Assembly: GCF_039830095.1 (NCBI RefSeq)
Contig: NZ_CP142435.1
Location: 1,550,001 to 1,614,000, forward strand
Reading direction: 5' to 3'
DNA length: 64,000 nucleotides
Source of the DNA: Dolosigranulum savutiense
Lineage (GTDB): Bacteria > Bacillota > Bacilli > Lactobacillales > Carnobacteriaceae_A
This document shows positions 8,955 to 17,828 of this stretch, one piece after another. A program made the position numbers and the translations under genes. Position 1 is the first letter of the stretch. The number at the start of each line of letters is the position of its first letter. A model generated the notes under the pieces. It saw only the letters and a list, made by a program, of their open reading frames with translations, did no database searches and was not told the origin of the DNA.

Positions 8955-9194
8955 ATGCGAAAATCTAAATTGGTACCTATTGTTAACCGCTTAGAGGCGA
9001 TGATTCAAGATGAAACAGGAGAACGTCAAGTTAGACGGTTTGAAGTTAATGAACGTGAGCGTTGTTTAGTGACATATGACAATGCCCGGGATATGTTTGA
9101 GTTGGAAGATCGTACGAATGGCCAAGTCTATGAATTTGATGATATTGATTTTGTAGCCATTGAGATCTTGGAGCTTATTCAACCAACTGAGTAA
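8955..9194 (+). CDS. ykuJ: YkuJ family protein (DUF1797)
   Basis: A 79-residue acidic protein of the YkuJ (DUF1797) family, function unknown. The family pattern is visible as the N-terminal IVNRLEAM, the central VRRFEVN and the C-terminal YEFDDIDFVAIEILELIQ, which resembles the FDNIDMVSIEIFELLQ end of Bacillus YkuJ. Two ATGs lie at 8949 and 8955; the second is chosen because AGGAGAG (8941-8947) is 7 bases ahead of it, while the first is too close. It appears to head the yqeG operon, 22 bp upstream of that gene. Confidence 0.8.
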   Translation: MRKSKLVPIVNRLEAMIQDETGERQVRRFEVNERERCLVTYDNARDMFELEDRTNGQVYEFDDIDFVAIEILELIQPTE

Positions 9195-9216
9195 GCACTA
9201 GAAATTAGGAGAGACT

Positions 9217-9747
9217 ATGTTAAGTATTTTTAAACCGACGTGGATGTTGGAATCAGCGTATCATCTACAACCGGACAATGTGAAAGCGCGCGGGTATAAG
9301 GCCATATTGACAGATTTGGATAATACGCTAATTGCTTGGGATGATAAGCATTTAACTGAACGTGCACTTGTGTGGATTGACGATTTGCAGTCTAACGGTA
9401 TTCCGGTCATTGTCATTTCCAATAACACGAAAGGTCGGGTACATCTAGCTACACAGCAATTAGACTCGCCAGTTATTGCTTCAGCAAAGAAGCCATTTAA
9501 ATTTGGACTAAAACAAGCGTTACGGTTAGTGGATGTTCCAAAGTCTGAAGTACTCTTAGTTGGAGATCAAATGATTACTGATGTTATTGGAGCGAATCGT
9601 ATTGGAGTCGATGTGGCTTTGGTAAAACCACTTGTTGAATCTGATGCGTGGAATACCAAGTTGAACCGATATATCGAATCCAAAATTTTGAATTACTTAA
9701 TGAAGAAAAATCCAGAAATGAAATGGAGTCAATCATTACATGAGTAA
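9217..9747 (+). CDS. yqeG: YqeG family HAD IIIA-type phosphatase
   Basis: A 176-residue haloacid-dehalogenase phosphatase of the YqeG family. HAD motif I appears as LTDLDNTLIAWD (about residues 31-42), motif II as VIVISNN, the lysine motif near SAKKPFKFG and motif III as LLVGDQMITDVIGA. Relatives include phosphatidylglycerophosphate phosphatases of plants and cyanobacteria, but the bacterial substrate is not settled. It overlaps yqeH by 8 bases and heads the conserved yqeG-yqeH-yhbY-nadD-yqeK-rsfS cluster of Firmicutes. Confidence 0.9.
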   Translation: MLSIFKPTWMLESAYHLQPDNVKARGYKAILTDLDNTLIAWDDKHLTERALVWIDDLQSNGIPVIVISNNTKGRVHLATQQLDSPVIASAKKPFKFGLKQALRLVDVPKSEVLLVGDQMITDVIGANRIGVDVALVKPLVESDAWNTKLNRYIESKILNYLMKKNPEMKWSQSLHE

Positions 9748-10858
9748 ACATGATGAATTAATTTGTATTGGATGCGGTGCAACCATTCAATCCGATCATA
9801 AAGATAAGATGGGTTATGTGCCTGTGTCTGCGCTTGAAAATCGCAATGAAGAGGATTTATATTGCAAGCGATGTTTTCGGTTGCGTCATTATAATGAAGT
9901 GTCAGACGTTGAATTAACGAGTGATGATTTCTTGAATATGTTAAATAATATCAATGATCAACGGGCACTAATTGTCAATATAGTTGATATTATCGATTTT
10001 AACGGTAGTGTGATTACTGGGATTGAACGTTTTGCGGGAAATAACCCAGTGATGATTGTTGGGAATAAGGTGGATTTATTGCCAAAATCACTGAAGCATA
10101 ATCACATCCGGCAGTGGTTAACAGAGCGTATTCATGAATTAGGGTTGCGTCCAGTTGACATTTCTTTAATTAGTGCGGTGAAGCGTGATTCTGTTCGTCA
10201 ATTATTGGATAAGATTGAAAAAATACGTGGTAATCGTGATGTCTATGTTGTTGGAACTACTAATGTAGGGAAGTCTACCCTCATCAATCAAATTGTAAAA
10301 CTAGCTACAGATAAGAGAGACCTAATCACCACATCGTATATTCCTGGAACAACGCTAGGAAAGATTGAAATTCCGTTAGATGATGGACATGTATTGGTTG
10401 ATACGCCAGGTATCTTCCAATCAGGACAAATGGCGCATGTTTTATCGCACAAAGAAATGAATATCATTACACCGAAAAAAACGATCAAGCCAGCCACTTA
10501 CCAGTTAAATGAAAAGCAAACCTTATTTTTAGGTGGGGTGGCTCGTTTTGATTACAAGGGTGGAGCAGGGCGCCAATCCTTTGTGGTCTATGCATCGAAT
10601 GCCTTAGATGTGCATCGAACGAAGCTAGAGAAGGCAGATGAGTTGTATCAGGCACAGAAAGGAAAAATGTTCACGCCGCCACTTCCAGAAAACGCTGAAC
10701 ATTTACCCGATATGAAGCAGTATCACTTTAAGTTAGATGAACCGTCTGATATTGTTTTCTCAGGGTTAGGTTGGGTGAAGGTCAATGCATCAAATGTTGA
10801 TGTATCCGGGCATGCCCCTAAAGGAGTCGACGTTTTTGTGCGAAAACCAATGATCTAA
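9740..10858 (+). CDS. yqeH: Ribosome biogenesis GTPase YqeH
   Basis: YqeH is a circularly permuted GTPase needed for 30S subunit assembly. The 372-residue protein has an N-terminal zinc finger (Cys9, Cys12, Cys42, Cys45), then the permuted order of G motifs: the G4 motif NKVD comes before the P-loop GTTNVGKST, which is followed by the switch region TTSYIPGTTLG and DTPG. A C-terminal treble-clef-like region follows. The ATG lies inside the end of yqeG, indicating coupled translation. Confidence 0.96.
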   Translation: MSKHDELICIGCGATIQSDHKDKMGYVPVSALENRNEEDLYCKRCFRLRHYNEVSDVELTSDDFLNMLNNINDQRALIVNIVDIIDFNGSVITGIERFAGNNPVMIVGNKVDLLPKSLKHNHIRQWLTERIHELGLRPVDISLISAVKRDSVRQLLDKIEKIRGNRDVYVVGTTNVGKSTLINQIVKLATDKRDLITTSYIPGTTLGKIEIPLDDGHVLVDTPGIFQSGQMAHVLSHKEMNIITPKKTIKPATYQLNEKQTLFLGGVARFDYKGGAGRQSFVVYASNALDVHRTKLEKADELYQAQKGKMFTPPLPENAEHLPDMKQYHFKLDEPSDIVFSGLGWVKVNASNVDVSGHAPKGVDVFVRKPMI

Positions 10859-10912
10859 ACAGATTAGGATTGCGAATACTCAGTGATATATATTAAAGAA
10901 AGGAAGAGATAC

Positions 10913-11227
10913 ATGGCTTTAAATAAACGACAAGTAAAATTTTTGAAGAAAAGAGCTCATACAATTGATCCAATCTTTCAAATTGGAAAAAATGGGATGA
11001 CAGATACGATCCTAAGTGAACTAACTGATGCGATCGAAAAGCGGGAACTAATTAAAGTACAACTGCTCCAAAATACGTTGGAAACCAATTCGGATGTGAA
11101 AGCTTATATTGAAGAACATTCTCCAATAAAAGTGATCCAATCAATCGGGAATGTCCTTGTGCTCTACAAGTCTTCCTCGAATGAAACTAACCGCCTAATC
11201 TCAGATCAAGTACGTCATATACAATAA
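10913..11227 (+). CDS. yhbY: CRM-domain RNA-binding protein YhbY (YqeI)
   Basis: A 104-residue single-domain CRM protein that associates with pre-50S particles. The family hallmarks are the N-terminal LNKRQVKFLKKRAHTI, the KNGMTDTILSELTDAIEKRELIKV segment containing the GxxG-type loop, and the C-terminal IQSIGNVLVLYK. The frame can be read back to 10883, but the ATG at 10913 has AAAGGAAGAG upstream and gives the usual MALNKRQ start. It sits between yqeH and nadD, as in most Firmicutes. Confidence 0.93.
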   Translation: MALNKRQVKFLKKRAHTIDPIFQIGKNGMTDTILSELTDAIEKRELIKVQLLQNTLETNSDVKAYIEEHSPIKVIQSIGNVLVLYKSSSNETNRLISDQVRHIQ

Positions 11228-11242
11228 GGCTGGGAAGTCATC

Positions 11243-11881
11243 ATGGGAATCACAACAGTAGAGACACAAACTAAAACAGCAGTGACGACGATGGAAAAAC
11301 CACATAAGCGTGTGGGTATCTTTGGCGGAACGTTTAATCCGCCACATTATGCGCACTTAGTTATGGCGCAACACATTCAAGAAGAACTGGACTTGGAACG
11401 AATACATTTTTTACCCACAGCTGAGCCTAGTCATGCGAATGGAAAAACGACCATTTCCGCTGATTATCGGGTGGATATGGTGGAGCTCGCAATTGAGGAT
11501 AATCCGAATTTTTGCTTAGACTTAACAGAAGTTTCACGTGGTGGAAAAAGTTATACGATTGAGACGATGCGAGCATTGAGAGAAGCTAATCCTGAGATAG
11601 AGTATTATTTTATCATCGGACAAGATATGGTATTGGACTTGCCCACTTGGGACGGAATCGATGAATTGATGGAATTGGTACAGTTCGTGGCAGCTAAACG
11701 TCCAGGTTATGAAGGGGAAAGTCCGTATCCAATTATTTGGGTAGATGTACCAGAATTAGCACTGAGTTCAAGTCTGATTCGCCAACGAGTTAGCGAAGGA
11801 AAAACGATTCGCTACTTGACACCACCACGCGTGATTGACTATATCAAAACAGAAGGACTGTACACGGATGACAATAACTGA
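11243..11881 (+). CDS. nadD: Nicotinate-nucleotide adenylyltransferase
   Basis: NadD transfers AMP from ATP to nicotinate mononucleotide in NAD synthesis. The nucleotidyltransferase motif GGTFNPPHYAH is at residues 28-38 and the SSSLIRQRVSEG motif near the C-terminus. The 212-residue form has a roughly 20-residue N-terminal extension before VGIFGGTF; similar extensions occur in other Lactobacillales, so the ATG at 11243 is kept, although a second ATG at 11291 would give a shorter protein. It overlaps yqeK by 14 bases. Confidence 0.95.
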   Translation: MGITTVETQTKTAVTTMEKPHKRVGIFGGTFNPPHYAHLVMAQHIQEELDLERIHFLPTAEPSHANGKTTISADYRVDMVELAIEDNPNFCLDLTEVSRGGKSYTIETMRALREANPEIEYYFIIGQDMVLDLPTWDGIDELMELVQFVAAKRPGYEGESPYPIIWVDVPELALSSSLIRQRVSEGKTIRYLTPPRVIDYIKTEGLYTDDNN

Positions 11882-12473
11882 TATAACTTATTCTAATGAA
11901 TATACGACTTTTTCGCGCCAACAAATTATTGCAAAAGTGAAAAGTCAGTTAAGTCAGCAACGGTTTGATCATGTGATGCGGGTAGAAAAAACAGCGCTCG
12001 AATTGGCTGAACGTTTTCATGTCAACTTGCAGAAAGTAAGTATTGCGGCCTTGCTTCATGATTATGCTAAGGAATTAAAGCCAGAAACAATGCGTGATAA
12101 AGTAATTAGTGAGAATTTAAATTTGGAGATGCTAAATTTCGGTGGGGCTATTTGTCATGGATCGGTTGGAGCAGTATTTGCACAGAAATCATTTAATATT
12201 CAAGATCCAGATATTTTGAACGCCATTCGTCATCATACATGCGGTAGTCCCAAAATGAGTGATGTTGAGAAGGTGATTTTTATTGCAGATTATACCGAGC
12301 CTGAGCGCCAAGCCTCAACTGCTCCGATAGCACGAGCTTACGCTGAGGAGTCATTGGATAAAGCGTTAGCCTATATTATTACTCAAGAAATATTGTACTT
12401 AATTGATCGGGGAATTGCGATTTATCCAGCGACGATTGAAACCTATAATGCGTATGCAGTAAAAAATAAATAA
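11868..12473 (+). CDS. yqeK: YqeK family HD-domain hydrolase (Ap4A hydrolase)
   Basis: A 201-residue HD-domain metal-dependent phosphohydrolase. Family members hydrolyse diadenosine tetraphosphate symmetrically to ADP. The HD motif is ALLHDYAKE, with further metal-ligand histidines in HGSVGAVFA and RHHTCGS, and the aspartate in VIFIADYTEPER. The frame opens at 11835, but the ATG at 11868 has AGAAGGA about 9 bases upstream and fits the usual N-terminus. It overlaps the end of nadD, the normal arrangement. Confidence 0.92.
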   Translation: MTITDITYSNEYTTFSRQQIIAKVKSQLSQQRFDHVMRVEKTALELAERFHVNLQKVSIAALLHDYAKELKPETMRDKVISENLNLEMLNFGGAICHGSVGAVFAQKSFNIQDPDILNAIRHHTCGSPKMSDVEKVIFIADYTEPERQASTAPIARAYAEESLDKALAYIITQEILYLIDRGIAIYPATIETYNAYAVKNK

Positions 12474-12485
12474 GGAGTGAAAGAT

Positions 12486-12842
12486 ATGAGCGAAAAAATG
12501 ACTGAACTATTAGAGATTATTGTAAAAGCAAGTGATGATAAGCGATCTGTTGATATTGTAGCACTTGATATGAGTAATATTTCAATTGTGACGGACTATA
12601 ACGTCATTACTCATGGAAATAGCGAGCGACAAATTGGAGCGATTGCTCAAGGAATTGCTGATGCTGGTCAAAAAGCAGGATATGAGTTGAAACGTATTGA
12701 AGGAAAAGGAAGTAGCAACTGGGTGTTAATTGATTTTGGTGGTGTAGTAGCACATGTCTTCTCACAAGATGAACGTGAATTTTACCAGTTAGAAGATTTA
12801 TGGGCGGAAGCGGCAACCGTCGATATTAGCGATTGGATTTAA
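12486..12842 (+). CDS. rsfS: Ribosomal silencing factor RsfS
   Basis: RsfS binds ribosomal protein L14 and stops the subunits joining when nutrients are short. The 118-residue protein has the family features SIVTDYNVITHGNSERQIGAIA, KRIEGKGSSNWVLIDFGGVVAHVF and the REFYQLEDLWAEA end. A GTG at 12477 is in frame, but it overlaps the AAGGAG ribosome site; the ATG at 12486 is 8 bases downstream of that site and is chosen. It follows yqeK by 12 bases. Confidence 0.96.
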   Translation: MSEKMTELLEIIVKASDDKRSVDIVALDMSNISIVTDYNVITHGNSERQIGAIAQGIADAGQKAGYELKRIEGKGSSNWVLIDFGGVVAHVFSQDEREFYQLEDLWAEAATVDISDWI

Positions 12843-12843
12843 G

Positions 12844-13572
12844 ATGGTGTACGAACAGTTTGCTCAATTGTATGATGAGTTGATGGACACCTCTTTGTAT
12901 GCTAAATGGGCAACTTATGTTGAAGAAAATGTGCATCCCTCCGGTACGGTTTTAGAATTAGGCTGTGGTTCGGGACAACTTGGGATACAATTGGCACAAA
13001 AAGGGTATAAAGTCACAGGGTTAGATGTATCGATTGATATGTTAACATTAGCTCAACAAAGGCAACAAGAAGCTGGTTTCCATTTCCCACTTATTCATCG
13101 TGATATGACTGACTTGTCAGGCTTGACTAATTTTTCGGCGGTAATTTCTTTTAATGATTCATTTTGTTATTTACGCCAGCAAGCAGACTTGAGAGCTGCT
13201 TTTCAGCAGAGCCACTGTGCACTGAAAGATGGTGGAGTATTATTATTCGATGTACATTCAGTGCAAAAAATTACTTCTTTTGCAGGGTATTCATATCATG
13301 GAGAAGTAAATGGTCAATTACTGGTGTGGGATAGTTATGCTGGAGAAGAACCATTGTCTTGCGAACATGATATTCGTATTTTTTTGCAACGAGAAGACGG
13401 GTTGTATGAACGATATGATGAGTGTCATTATGAACGGACATATCCAATAGCAGTATACCAAGAATTACTTGAAGAGGCGGGATTTGTAGATATCGAAGTT
13501 ACGGGAGATTTTCTACCCTCTTTATTACCAGAGGCGGATCGTTGGTTTTTTAAAGCAGTGAAGAAGGGATAA
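12844..13572 (+). CDS. yqeM: Class I SAM-dependent methyltransferase (YqeM-like)
   Basis: A 242-residue methyltransferase with a class I SAM-binding fold. Motif I is VLELGCGSGQLG at residues 36-47, followed by VTGLDVSIDML (acidic residue that holds the SAM ribose) and the DGGVLLFDVHS strand. The natural substrate is unknown. Its position between rsfS and tmcAL is conserved in Firmicutes, where it is called yqeM. The start codon is only one base after the rsfS stop with no clear ribosome site, so coupled translation is likely. Confidence 0.88.
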   Translation: MVYEQFAQLYDELMDTSLYAKWATYVEENVHPSGTVLELGCGSGQLGIQLAQKGYKVTGLDVSIDMLTLAQQRQQEAGFHFPLIHRDMTDLSGLTNFSAVISFNDSFCYLRQQADLRAAFQQSHCALKDGGVLLFDVHSVQKITSFAGYSYHGEVNGQLLVWDSYAGEEPLSCEHDIRIFLQREDGLYERYDECHYERTYPIAVYQELLEEAGFVDIEVTGDFLPSLLPEADRWFFKAVKKG

Positions 13573-13573
13573 G

Positions 13574-14752
13574 ATGAAGAGTATCGGTATCATAGCGGAA
13601 TATAATCCTTTCCACAACGGACATGCTTATCAATTAGCTTCTATTCGCCAAGAGTTAGCGACAGATGTTATTGTTGTAGTAATGTCTGGTAACTTCTTAC
13701 AGCGAGGCGAACCAGCTGTGTATGATAAATGGACCAGGGCAACATGGGCGCTGCAATCTGGTGCTGATGTCGTTATTGAGCTACCGGTTGCGCATAGTGT
13801 GCAGGCAGCTGATTATTTTGCACAAGGTGGCATACAAATCTTAGATGCGCTCGGGGTCGATGCTATTAATTTTGGAGTCGAGTCTGGTGATGCGGCTGAT
13901 TTTACTGAGGCAGCTCGTTGGTTTATCACGCATGAAGAGCTACTTAAGGTGAAATTGAAAGATGAATTTAGCGGTCAGAGTTATCCCAAGCGTCTGTCCG
14001 ATATAATTACGGAGTTACATCCGTCCTTCCCTCTTGATTTGGCCAATCCGAATAATACATTAGGATTAGCTTATTGCAAGCAAATCATTAAGCAATCTAG
14101 TCACTTGACGGTGACAACGCTGGAGCGAAAAGATGCAGCATATCATCAATCTGAACTAGATCCTCAAAAACATATTGCGAGCGCAACAGCTATTCGTCAT
14201 GCGGTCGCGTCAGGAAAATCAGTGGAGCAGTTTGTACCATCAGCTGTGTCAAAATTATTAGAAAAACAGCCTATGACAAATTGGACCTCTTTTTGGCCAT
14301 TATTACAATACCAAATAATGGTCTTGACCGAACAGCAGTTAGCAAGTATTTATGAGATGCCAGATGGGTTGCCACCGAAATTGAAACGACTAGCTATAGA
14401 GCAGTCCAGCTTCGAGACATTTATTGAAGAGCTGGATCAGAAGCATACAACACGGGTGAAGATGCAGCGGCTATGTCTCTATATTTTGTTAGGATTAACC
14501 AATCGAGCTGTTGTGAAAGTATTCGAAGCGCCTACACCACTTCATATACTCGGCTTTAGCTCGGTCGGACGATCGTTTCTCAATGAACAAAAGCACCATC
14601 TGTCGCATCCGCTAGTAACCAATATTAATCAACAAACAGCTTCAAATTGGCAGCTTGATATCAGAGCAGGTAATATTTATCGACTGGGAGCTCGCCAACC
14701 TGTAGCTAAGCAAGATTTTACCCGACATCCTGTGATTATATCGGGTGAGTAG
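13574..14752 (+). CDS. tmcAL: tRNA(Met) cytidine acetate ligase TmcAL
   Basis: TmcAL (formerly YlbM, UPF0348) uses ATP and acetate to make N4-acetylcytidine at the wobble position of elongator tRNA-Met. The N-terminal GIIAEYNPFHNGHAYQL carries the nucleotidyltransferase HxGH-type motif, followed by MSGNFLQRGEPA and the ELPVAHSVQAADYFAQGG segment typical of the family. The 392-residue length is normal. It closes the yqeG operon; no clear terminator follows before the next promoter. Confidence 0.93.
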   Translation: MKSIGIIAEYNPFHNGHAYQLASIRQELATDVIVVVMSGNFLQRGEPAVYDKWTRATWALQSGADVVIELPVAHSVQAADYFAQGGIQILDALGVDAINFGVESGDAADFTEAARWFITHEELLKVKLKDEFSGQSYPKRLSDIITELHPSFPLDLANPNNTLGLAYCKQIIKQSSHLTVTTLERKDAAYHQSELDPQKHIASATAIRHAVASGKSVEQFVPSAVSKLLEKQPMTNWTSFWPLLQYQIMVLTEQQLASIYEMPDGLPPKLKRLAIEQSSFETFIEELDQKHTTRVKMQRLCLYILLGLTNRAVVKVFEAPTPLHILGFSSVGRSFLNEQKHHLSHPLVTNINQQTASNWQLDIRAGNIYRLGARQPVAKQDFTRHPVIISGE

Positions 14753-14824
14753 ACGATTGATTTAAAGCAGTTGTTCGACTTGAGATATTTCTACTGAAAA
14801 ATTAAGTGAATTATTCAGAAAGAG

Positions 14825-14853
14825 TTGACATAGTAGGGCACAAGGAGTATAAT
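14825..14853 (+). promoter_or_regulatory. Consensus sigma-A promoter for yceD-rpmF
   Basis: A perfect TTGACA (14825-14830) and a perfect TATAAT (14848-14853) are separated by 17 bp, about 70 bases before the yceD start. This is the strongest promoter I can see in the window, as expected for a ribosomal protein unit. Confidence 0.92.
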
Positions 14854-14924
14854 TGTTAGTGTTGCCTATGTCAGTAAATTTTAGTCGTTAAGTGATCAAT
14901 GATTTAGGCATAGAGGTGATAATG

Positions 14925-15488
14925 ATGAAAATCAAATGGGCACTGAATGAATTGAGAGCAAAATTGCACGAAGCCATTAAGGTGGAAGGTGATTTACCAG
15001 AGTTGATTCCTAGTATAAAAACTAGATCAGATCGCATTATAGATGTCTCTTCTATTCATATCGATGGTTGGTTAATTGTTGATAGTGAAGATGAGTTTAC
15101 AGTAGATGCGACCTTAACTGTGGAAATGACATTGCCGTCGACACGTTCGCTTGAACCAGTTGATATCACTTGCAATGTATTGCTTTCAGAAACATATCTC
15201 TCTCCAGGTGCTGAACTTGTTGGAGATAGCCAAATAGAAGATATGTCAATCGAATTAGATCGAGATATCTTAGATCTTCAGAAGCCAATTGAAGATTCAA
15301 TTCTTGTTTCTTTACCCACTAAAGTACTTACCCAAGAAGAGAGAGAATCTCATGTTTTCCCGCAAGGAGAGAATTGGGAAGTATTAGAGGAAGGAAATAA
15401 GAAAGCAACATCATCAATGAATGAAGACTCTCCATTTTCTGCTTTGAAGGATTTATTTCCACAAGAAGATGATGGAGAACGAGAATAG
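14925..15488 (+). CDS. yceD: YceD family protein (DUF177)
   Basis: A 187-residue acidic protein of the YceD (DUF177) family, which is nearly always encoded just before rpmF. In bacteria and chloroplasts the family is linked to 23S rRNA maturation or accumulation; the exact action is not settled. The core DITCNVLLSETYLSPGAEL and the aspartate/glutamate-rich segment after it fit the family, but the usual conserved cysteine pair is not obvious. Of the ATGs at 14892, 14922 and 14925, the last is best spaced from AGAGGTG (14912-14918) and gives the usual MKxxW start. Confidence 0.85.
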   Translation: MKIKWALNELRAKLHEAIKVEGDLPELIPSIKTRSDRIIDVSSIHIDGWLIVDSEDEFTVDATLTVEMTLPSTRSLEPVDITCNVLLSETYLSPGAELVGDSQIEDMSIELDRDILDLQKPIEDSILVSLPTKVLTQEERESHVFPQGENWEVLEEGNKKATSSMNEDSPFSALKDLFPQEDDGERE

Positions 15489-15512
15489 ATTAACTAAGGA
15501 GGTGTACCCACT

Positions 15513-15692
15513 ATGGCAGTACCAAAGCGACGTACGTCAACAACACGTAAGAAAAAACGCCGTACGCACCTAGGATTGAAATTACCAAACATGAATGAAT
15601 GCCGTAACTGTGGTGAAATGAAACGTAACCACCACGTATGCCCATCATGTGGACACTACGGTGGCGAACAAGTTATCGCAAAAAATGCATAA
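15513..15692 (+). CDS. rpmF: 50S ribosomal protein L32
   Basis: A 59-residue large-subunit protein of the zinc-ribbon L32 type. It begins [19 protein letters not shown] and carries two Cys-x2-Cys pairs (CRNCGE and CPSCGHY) that hold zinc; the protein is not of the zinc-free variant induced under zinc starvation. An AAGGAGGTG site lies about 10 bases before the ATG. It shares the strong promoter ahead of yceD and is followed by a terminator. Confidence 0.98.
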   Translation: MAVPKRRTSTTRKKKRRTHLGLKLPNMNECRNCGEMKRNHHVCPSCGHYGGEQVIAKNA

Positions 15693-15705
15693 TGATACAT
15701 TTTAA

Positions 15706-15741
15706 GGCAGTCTTTGACGATGTTCAAAGGTTGCTTTTTTT
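15706..15741 (+). terminator. Rho-independent terminator after rpmF
   Basis: GCAGTCTTTGA pairs with TCAAAGGTTGC (two G-T pairs) around CGATGT and ends in seven T residues. The next promoter begins immediately after it. Confidence 0.85.
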
Positions 15742-15749
15742 GTTATAAT
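15741..15749 (+). promoter_or_regulatory. Extended -10 promoter for the DUF3397 gene
   Basis: TGTTATAAT is an exact extended -10 element (TGnTATAAT), starting at the T-run of the rpmF terminator. No good -35 is seen. Confidence 0.6.
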
Positions 15750-15780
15750 GCGTGTACCATAGTTAGAGAGGATGAAAGAG

Positions 15781-16158
15781 ATGGGACGTGTTTTCTATCT
15801 AGTGTTGTTAATAGGATTGTTTCTGACACCATTTTTTGTGCTCTATCACCATCGTTGGCTAAACGATACGCTGAAAGAGTCTGGCTTGAAGCTAAAAACC
15901 CCCGATTTAGTAACTATTTTTCTGTTTTTCACGATTTATTTATTTAGTAGTATTGTCTTTGGAACAAGTGGTTTTTTATGGTTTATAGTTGTGATTTGTT
16001 TGTGTGCTATTGGCTTGGTAACGTATTATCTCCGGAATAAACAAACTATTGAATATATCAGATTTTTACGTGTTTGGTGGCGGATGACGTTTCTAATCGG
16101 CATGCTTTTTTATGTTATTTGTGGTGTTGCAGCTATTATAACTCTAAGTGGACGTTAA
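15781..16158 (+). CDS. DUF3397 family membrane protein
   Basis: A 125-residue integral membrane protein with four predicted membrane segments (around residues 5-21, 42-60, 63-82 and 98-120). It fits the DUF3397 family, which in Lactobacillales is encoded directly upstream of mraZ; its function is unknown. ATGs occur at 15772 and 15781; the second is preferred because AGAGAGG ends 9 bases before it and only 0 bases before the first. It has its own promoter and terminator, so it is a monocistronic neighbour of the division cluster. Confidence 0.75.
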   Translation: MGRVFYLVLLIGLFLTPFFVLYHHRWLNDTLKESGLKLKTPDLVTIFLFFTIYLFSSIVFGTSGFLWFIVVICLCAIGLVTYYLRNKQTIEYIRFLRVWWRMTFLIGMLFYVICGVAAIITLSGR

Positions 16159-16248
16159 TGGGATAACTCCCCACTTATAAGTAAGTGACGCGTATGACGT
16201 TTAAACCATCGATTTGGATTAAAATCAATTCGCAATAGCGTTAAGGGA

Positions 16249-16278
16249 AGTCATTATTCTGTATAATAATGGCTTTTT
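16249..16278 (+). terminator. Rho-independent terminator before mraZ
   Basis: AGTCATTATT (16249-16258) pairs with AATAATGGCT (16265-16274) with one G-T pair and ends in five T residues. It isolates the division cluster from upstream transcription. The rest of 16159-16360 shows nothing else I recognise. Confidence 0.8.
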
Positions 16279-16362
16279 ATTTAGTTTAAAAAGAACAATA
16301 ATGATTTTTTAACCTTAAGTAATCGCTCAATAAAATTATTCTAAGAAATTAGGGGAGATAGG

Positions 16363-16395
16363 TGGTAGATTGTGGTAGGTTGTGGTAGAATGGGT
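16363..16395 (+). promoter_or_regulatory. MraZ-type operator repeats overlapping the mraZ promoter
   Basis: TGGT occurs at 16363, 16373 and 16383 with exact 10-bp periodicity, followed by TGGGT at 16391. MraZ is known to bind several TGGGN-like repeats spaced about one helix turn apart upstream of its own gene. The third repeat overlaps an extended -10, TGGTAGAAT (16383-16391), so bound MraZ would occlude the promoter. Assignment of these as MraZ sites is by pattern. Confidence 0.7.
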
Positions 16396-16421
16396 ATGTA
16401 GAGAGATAGGGGTGACAGTGG

Positions 16422-16853
16422 ATGTTGATGGGCGAGTATAAACACAATATTGACAGTAAAGGTCGATTAATTGTGCCCGCAAAGTTCAGAGATGATCTGG
16501 GCGAGTCATTCATTGTTACACGTGGCTTGGATGGGTGTTTATTTGGTTATCCTCTGCAAGCTTGGCAAGAGCTTGAGCATAAACTAAAGAATCTTCCACT
16601 GGCTAAAAAAGAAGCCCGTCAATTCACTCGTTTTTTCTATTCAGGAGCGGTAGAGTGTACTTTAGACAAGCAAGGTCGCATTAACTTACCACAGACATTA
16701 GTTGATCATGCCGCTCTCTCAAAAACTTGCTACATTATTGGGGTATCAGAGCGCATTGAAATATGGAGCCAAGAACGCTGGGATAATGTGACGGATGAAG
16801 TAGAAGCCTCTTTTGAAGATTTGGCAGAGGATATGATTGATTTTGGATTTTAA
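16422..16853 (+). CDS. mraZ: Transcriptional regulator MraZ
   Basis: MraZ is an AbrB-like DNA-binding protein that regulates its own division and cell-wall cluster. The 143-residue protein has the two tandem SpoVT/AbrB half-domains: [13 protein letters not shown] near residues 12-24 and [13 protein letters not shown] near 88-100. The start [11 protein letters not shown] matches Bacillus MraZ (MFMGEY). The promoter carries periodic TGG repeats suited to self-regulation. A 9-base gap or so separates it from rsmH. Confidence 0.97.
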   Translation: MLMGEYKHNIDSKGRLIVPAKFRDDLGESFIVTRGLDGCLFGYPLQAWQELEHKLKNLPLAKKEARQFTRFFYSGAVECTLDKQGRINLPQTLVDHAALSKTCYIIGVSERIEIWSQERWDNVTDEVEASFEDLAEDMIDFGF

Positions 16854-16871
16854 AAGGAGTAAGTGACTAAC

Positions 16872-17828
16872 ATGGCAAATTTTGAGCACACAACGGTTTT
16901 ATTGAATGAAGCTGTTTCAGGTTTGGATATAAAACCAGAAGGCACCTATATTGATATGACGTTAGGTGGGGCAGGCCATACATCACTTATCTTGAATCAA
17001 TTAAATGAAAAGGGACGTTTGATTGCCTTTGATCAAGATCAATGGGCGATTGATAACGCTCAAGAAGTGTTACGTGAATCGATAGCATCTGGACAATTAA
17101 CATTGGTGAAGTCTAACTTTAGACACCTAAAACAAGTATTAAATGATTTAGAGATTAAAACAGTTGACGGTATTTTGTATGATTTGGGAGTTTCATCCCC
17201 ACAGTTAGATGAAGCAACGCGAGGATTTAGTTATCATCAAGAAGCAAAGTTAGATATGCGGATGAACCGTGAGCAAGATTTAAGTGCTTATGAAGTAGTC
17301 AATGAGTGGAGTTATAATCGCTTAGTAGGTATTTTCTTTAAGTATGGTGAAGAAAAATTCTCAAAACAAATTGCACGAAAGATTGAAGCAACACGCAAAA
17401 ATGGACCAATTGAAACAACTCAAGACTTAGTTGATATCATTAAAGAAGCTATTCCCGCTCCAGCAAGACGATCGGGTGGGCATCCAGCGAAGCGTATTTT
17501 TCAAGCGATTCGTATTGCCGTAAATGATGAATTACATGCTTTAGAAGATTCATTAAAGCAGGCAATTACTGCATTGAATGTAGGTGGACGATTATCAGTT
17601 ATTTCCTTTCACTCACTGGAAGATAAGATTGTCAAGCATTTATTGAGGGAATATTCGACCACACCTGATTTGCCCCGCGGATTGCCGATCATTCCAGATC
17701 ATAAGCAACCGCTATTAACTCTAATTAACACTCGACCGATTACACCAAATGATCAAGAACTTGAGATGAATAATAGAGCGAGAAGTTCTTTATTAAGAAT
17801 TGCCGAAAAACAGCGCATGGAGGATTGA
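16872..17828 (+). CDS. rsmH: 16S rRNA (cytosine1402-N4)-methyltransferase RsmH
   Basis: RsmH (MraW) methylates N4 of C1402 in the decoding centre of 16S rRNA. The 318-residue protein shows the SAM-binding [15 protein letters not shown] near residues 26-40, the [15 protein letters not shown] segment and the C-terminal [17 protein letters not shown] at 16863 is in frame and only 3 bases after AAAGGAG; the ATG at 16872 is preferred because it gives the family's usual short N-terminus ([13 protein letters not shown]), although its spacing of 12 bases is long. The stop overlaps the ftsL start region. Confidence 0.95.
   Translation: MANFEHTTVLLNEAVSGLDIKPEGTYIDMTLGGAGHTSLILNQLNEKGRLIAFDQDQWAIDNAQEVLRESIASGQLTLVKSNFRHLKQVLNDLEIKTVDGILYDLGVSSPQLDEATRGFSYHQEAKLDMRMNREQDLSAYEVVNEWSYNRLVGIFFKYGEEKFSKQIARKIEATRKNGPIETTQDLVDIIKEAIPAPARRSGGHPAKRIFQAIRIAVNDELHALEDSLKQAITALNVGGRLSVISFHSLEDKIVKHLLREYSTTPDLPRGLPIIPDHKQPLLTLINTRPITPNDQELEMNNRARSSLLRIAEKQRMED

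Noticed and set aside
16363-16395. Periodic repeats considered as a CRISPR or iteron array
   Set aside because: The unit is only about 10 bp with no spacers and lies at the mraZ promoter, where such repeats are expected.
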